A DNA stretch of 5,745 bases. Source: Methanobacteriota archaeon. GTDB taxonomy: Archaea > Thermoplasmatota > Poseidoniia > Poseidoniales > Thalassarchaeaceae. Shown here piece after piece: positions 5,126 through 5,745 of this stretch. Numbering within the stretch: position 1 is the stretch's first letter; every line of letters starts with the position of its first letter. The stretch is taken from the NCBI GenBank assembly GCA_002712645.1, contig PAUH01000030.1, positions 1-5,745 on the forward strand, written 5' to 3'. Under the pieces are notes generated by a model that did not search any database, was not told the DNA's origin, and worked only from the letters and a program-made list of their open reading frames with translations. Made by a program: the position numbers and the translations under genes.

Positions 5126-5745
5126 ATGCTAAGCAGATTGAAAGACCACGGATGGAGCAGCACGCCAGTCCTAACCGTGGTAGTTGTTCTGCTACTCCAA
5201 GTCGGGGCCGCACCCATCGTCTCTCTTGATGATGTCAATGATCCTCGAATGGATGCCCCTTCCTCTAATCAGGTCGAGACTTACTCCTTGTATTTGGCAC
5301 AGGGGAATAATCTGTCCACTGTACTCCCCACATCTGGGGGCCAACTAGAGGCTTCAGCCCTCGATACAAATGTTGAATTCTCTACTAACGACTTGCTCCA
5401 ACCCCTGCAGGTCGTCGGGAGCAAACGTCAGAGCAGCGACGGCAGCAGCCAGTATTATGTCCAACTCAATGTATTCCTGAAAGCAGAGGGCCCACAGAAT
5501 GCTGTTGCTACCTGGACATTCTCGATTATTTCCAGTGGGAGCACAGTGGCAAGCGGGGAAATCGAGAACGAGGCCTGCTCGGGGGGCTTTGGCACGCAGT
5601 GTGATTTCGATCACGAAGCAGTTGACATATTCCTCAACGGGGGGGGCGATTCATTCACAGCTCCCGAATCTGGCGAATTGATACTCCGTATCAGAGCCGA
5701 GATGAGTGGATGCGGGGACGGGTTCTTCGATGACTGTGAGGCGAA
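5126..5745 (+). CDS. Exported protein of unknown function, N-terminal part
   Basis: The frame is open from the ATG at 5126 to the right edge: 206 codons plus two bases, with no stop. I do not recognise the family. The N-terminus is a typical signal peptide, with Arg/Lys in residues 4-6 and a hydrophobic core at about 15-28 (VLTVVVVLLLQVGA). Cleavage is likely near GAA at 27-29. The mature part is rich in Ser, Asp, Gly and Gln with alternating hydrophobic residues (for example YYVQLNVFLKA and TWTFSIISSG), which suggests beta-sandwich structure. Cysteines occur as two C-x7-C pairs, C151/C159 and C196/C204, both in acidic, glycine-rich loops and probably disulfide-bonded outside the cell. A C-terminal membrane anchor could follow beyond the window. 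An in-frame ATG at 5066 would add 20 residues before the signal peptide, but the TATA spacing and signal-peptide length favour 5126. Confidence 0.75.
   Translation, partial: MLSRLKDHGWSSTPVLTVVVVLLLQVGAAPIVSLDDVNDPRMDAPSSNQVETYSLYLAQGNNLSTVLPTSGGQLEASALDTNVEFSTNDLLQPLQVVGSKRQSSDGSSQYYVQLNVFLKAEGPQNAVATWTFSIISSGSTVASGEIENEACSGGFGTQCDFDHEAVDIFLNGGGDSFTAPESGELILRIRAEMSGCGDGFFDDCEA

Noticed and set aside
1..5745. CRISPR arrays, insertion sequences or long repeats
   Set aside because: No spaced direct repeats, inverted terminal repeats or transposase-like frames were found by reading both strands.

Overview
The window looks like a piece of a marine planktonic archaeal genome, most likely Marine Group II/III (Thermoplasmatota, Poseidoniales-like). 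This assignment is inference. It rests on three things: A/T-rich TATA-like boxes about 27 bp upstream of start codons that lack a Shine-Dalgarno (SD) sequence, which suggests leaderless first genes; strong SD sequences only in front of operon-internal genes; and an exported protein of unknown family with an archaeal-style promoter. Many of the enzymes themselves are of bacterial type, so a bacterium cannot be excluded.

Left two thirds (1-3663, minus strand): a compact operon in the order lipA, E1 alpha, E1 beta, E2 (bkdA1-bkdA2-bkdB type), with the E2 gene cut by the left edge. The junctions are a 4-nt ATGA overlap, a direct TGA-ATG abutment and a 2-nt gap, so translation is probably coupled. 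The E1 subunits resemble the Pseudomonas-type branched-chain 2-oxoacid dehydrogenase along their whole length, including the N-terminal extension of E1 alpha. LipA inserts the sulfurs into the octanoyl group on E2, so the operon joins a lipoyl enzyme complex with the enzyme that matures its cofactor. An E3 (lipoamide dehydrogenase) gene is not visible.

Middle (3664-3757): a short divergent promoter region with a TATA-like box for each side.

Right of it (3758-4908, plus strand): a two-gene pterin unit. The first gene is a short-chain reductase carrying the Asp-Tyr-Lys catalytic set of pteridine reductase PTR1 and FolM rather than Ser-Tyr-Lys. The second is a FolB-type dihydroneopterin aldolase, coupled through a one-base TGATG overlap and a strong SD. 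Together they suggest synthesis or reduction of folate or a related pterin.

Right end: a tRNA-Leu(UAA) gene with encoded CCA lies on the minus strand, convergent with folB. From 5126 to the edge runs an open, unfinished plus-strand gene for an exported protein with a signal peptide and two C-x7-C cysteine pairs, of unknown function.
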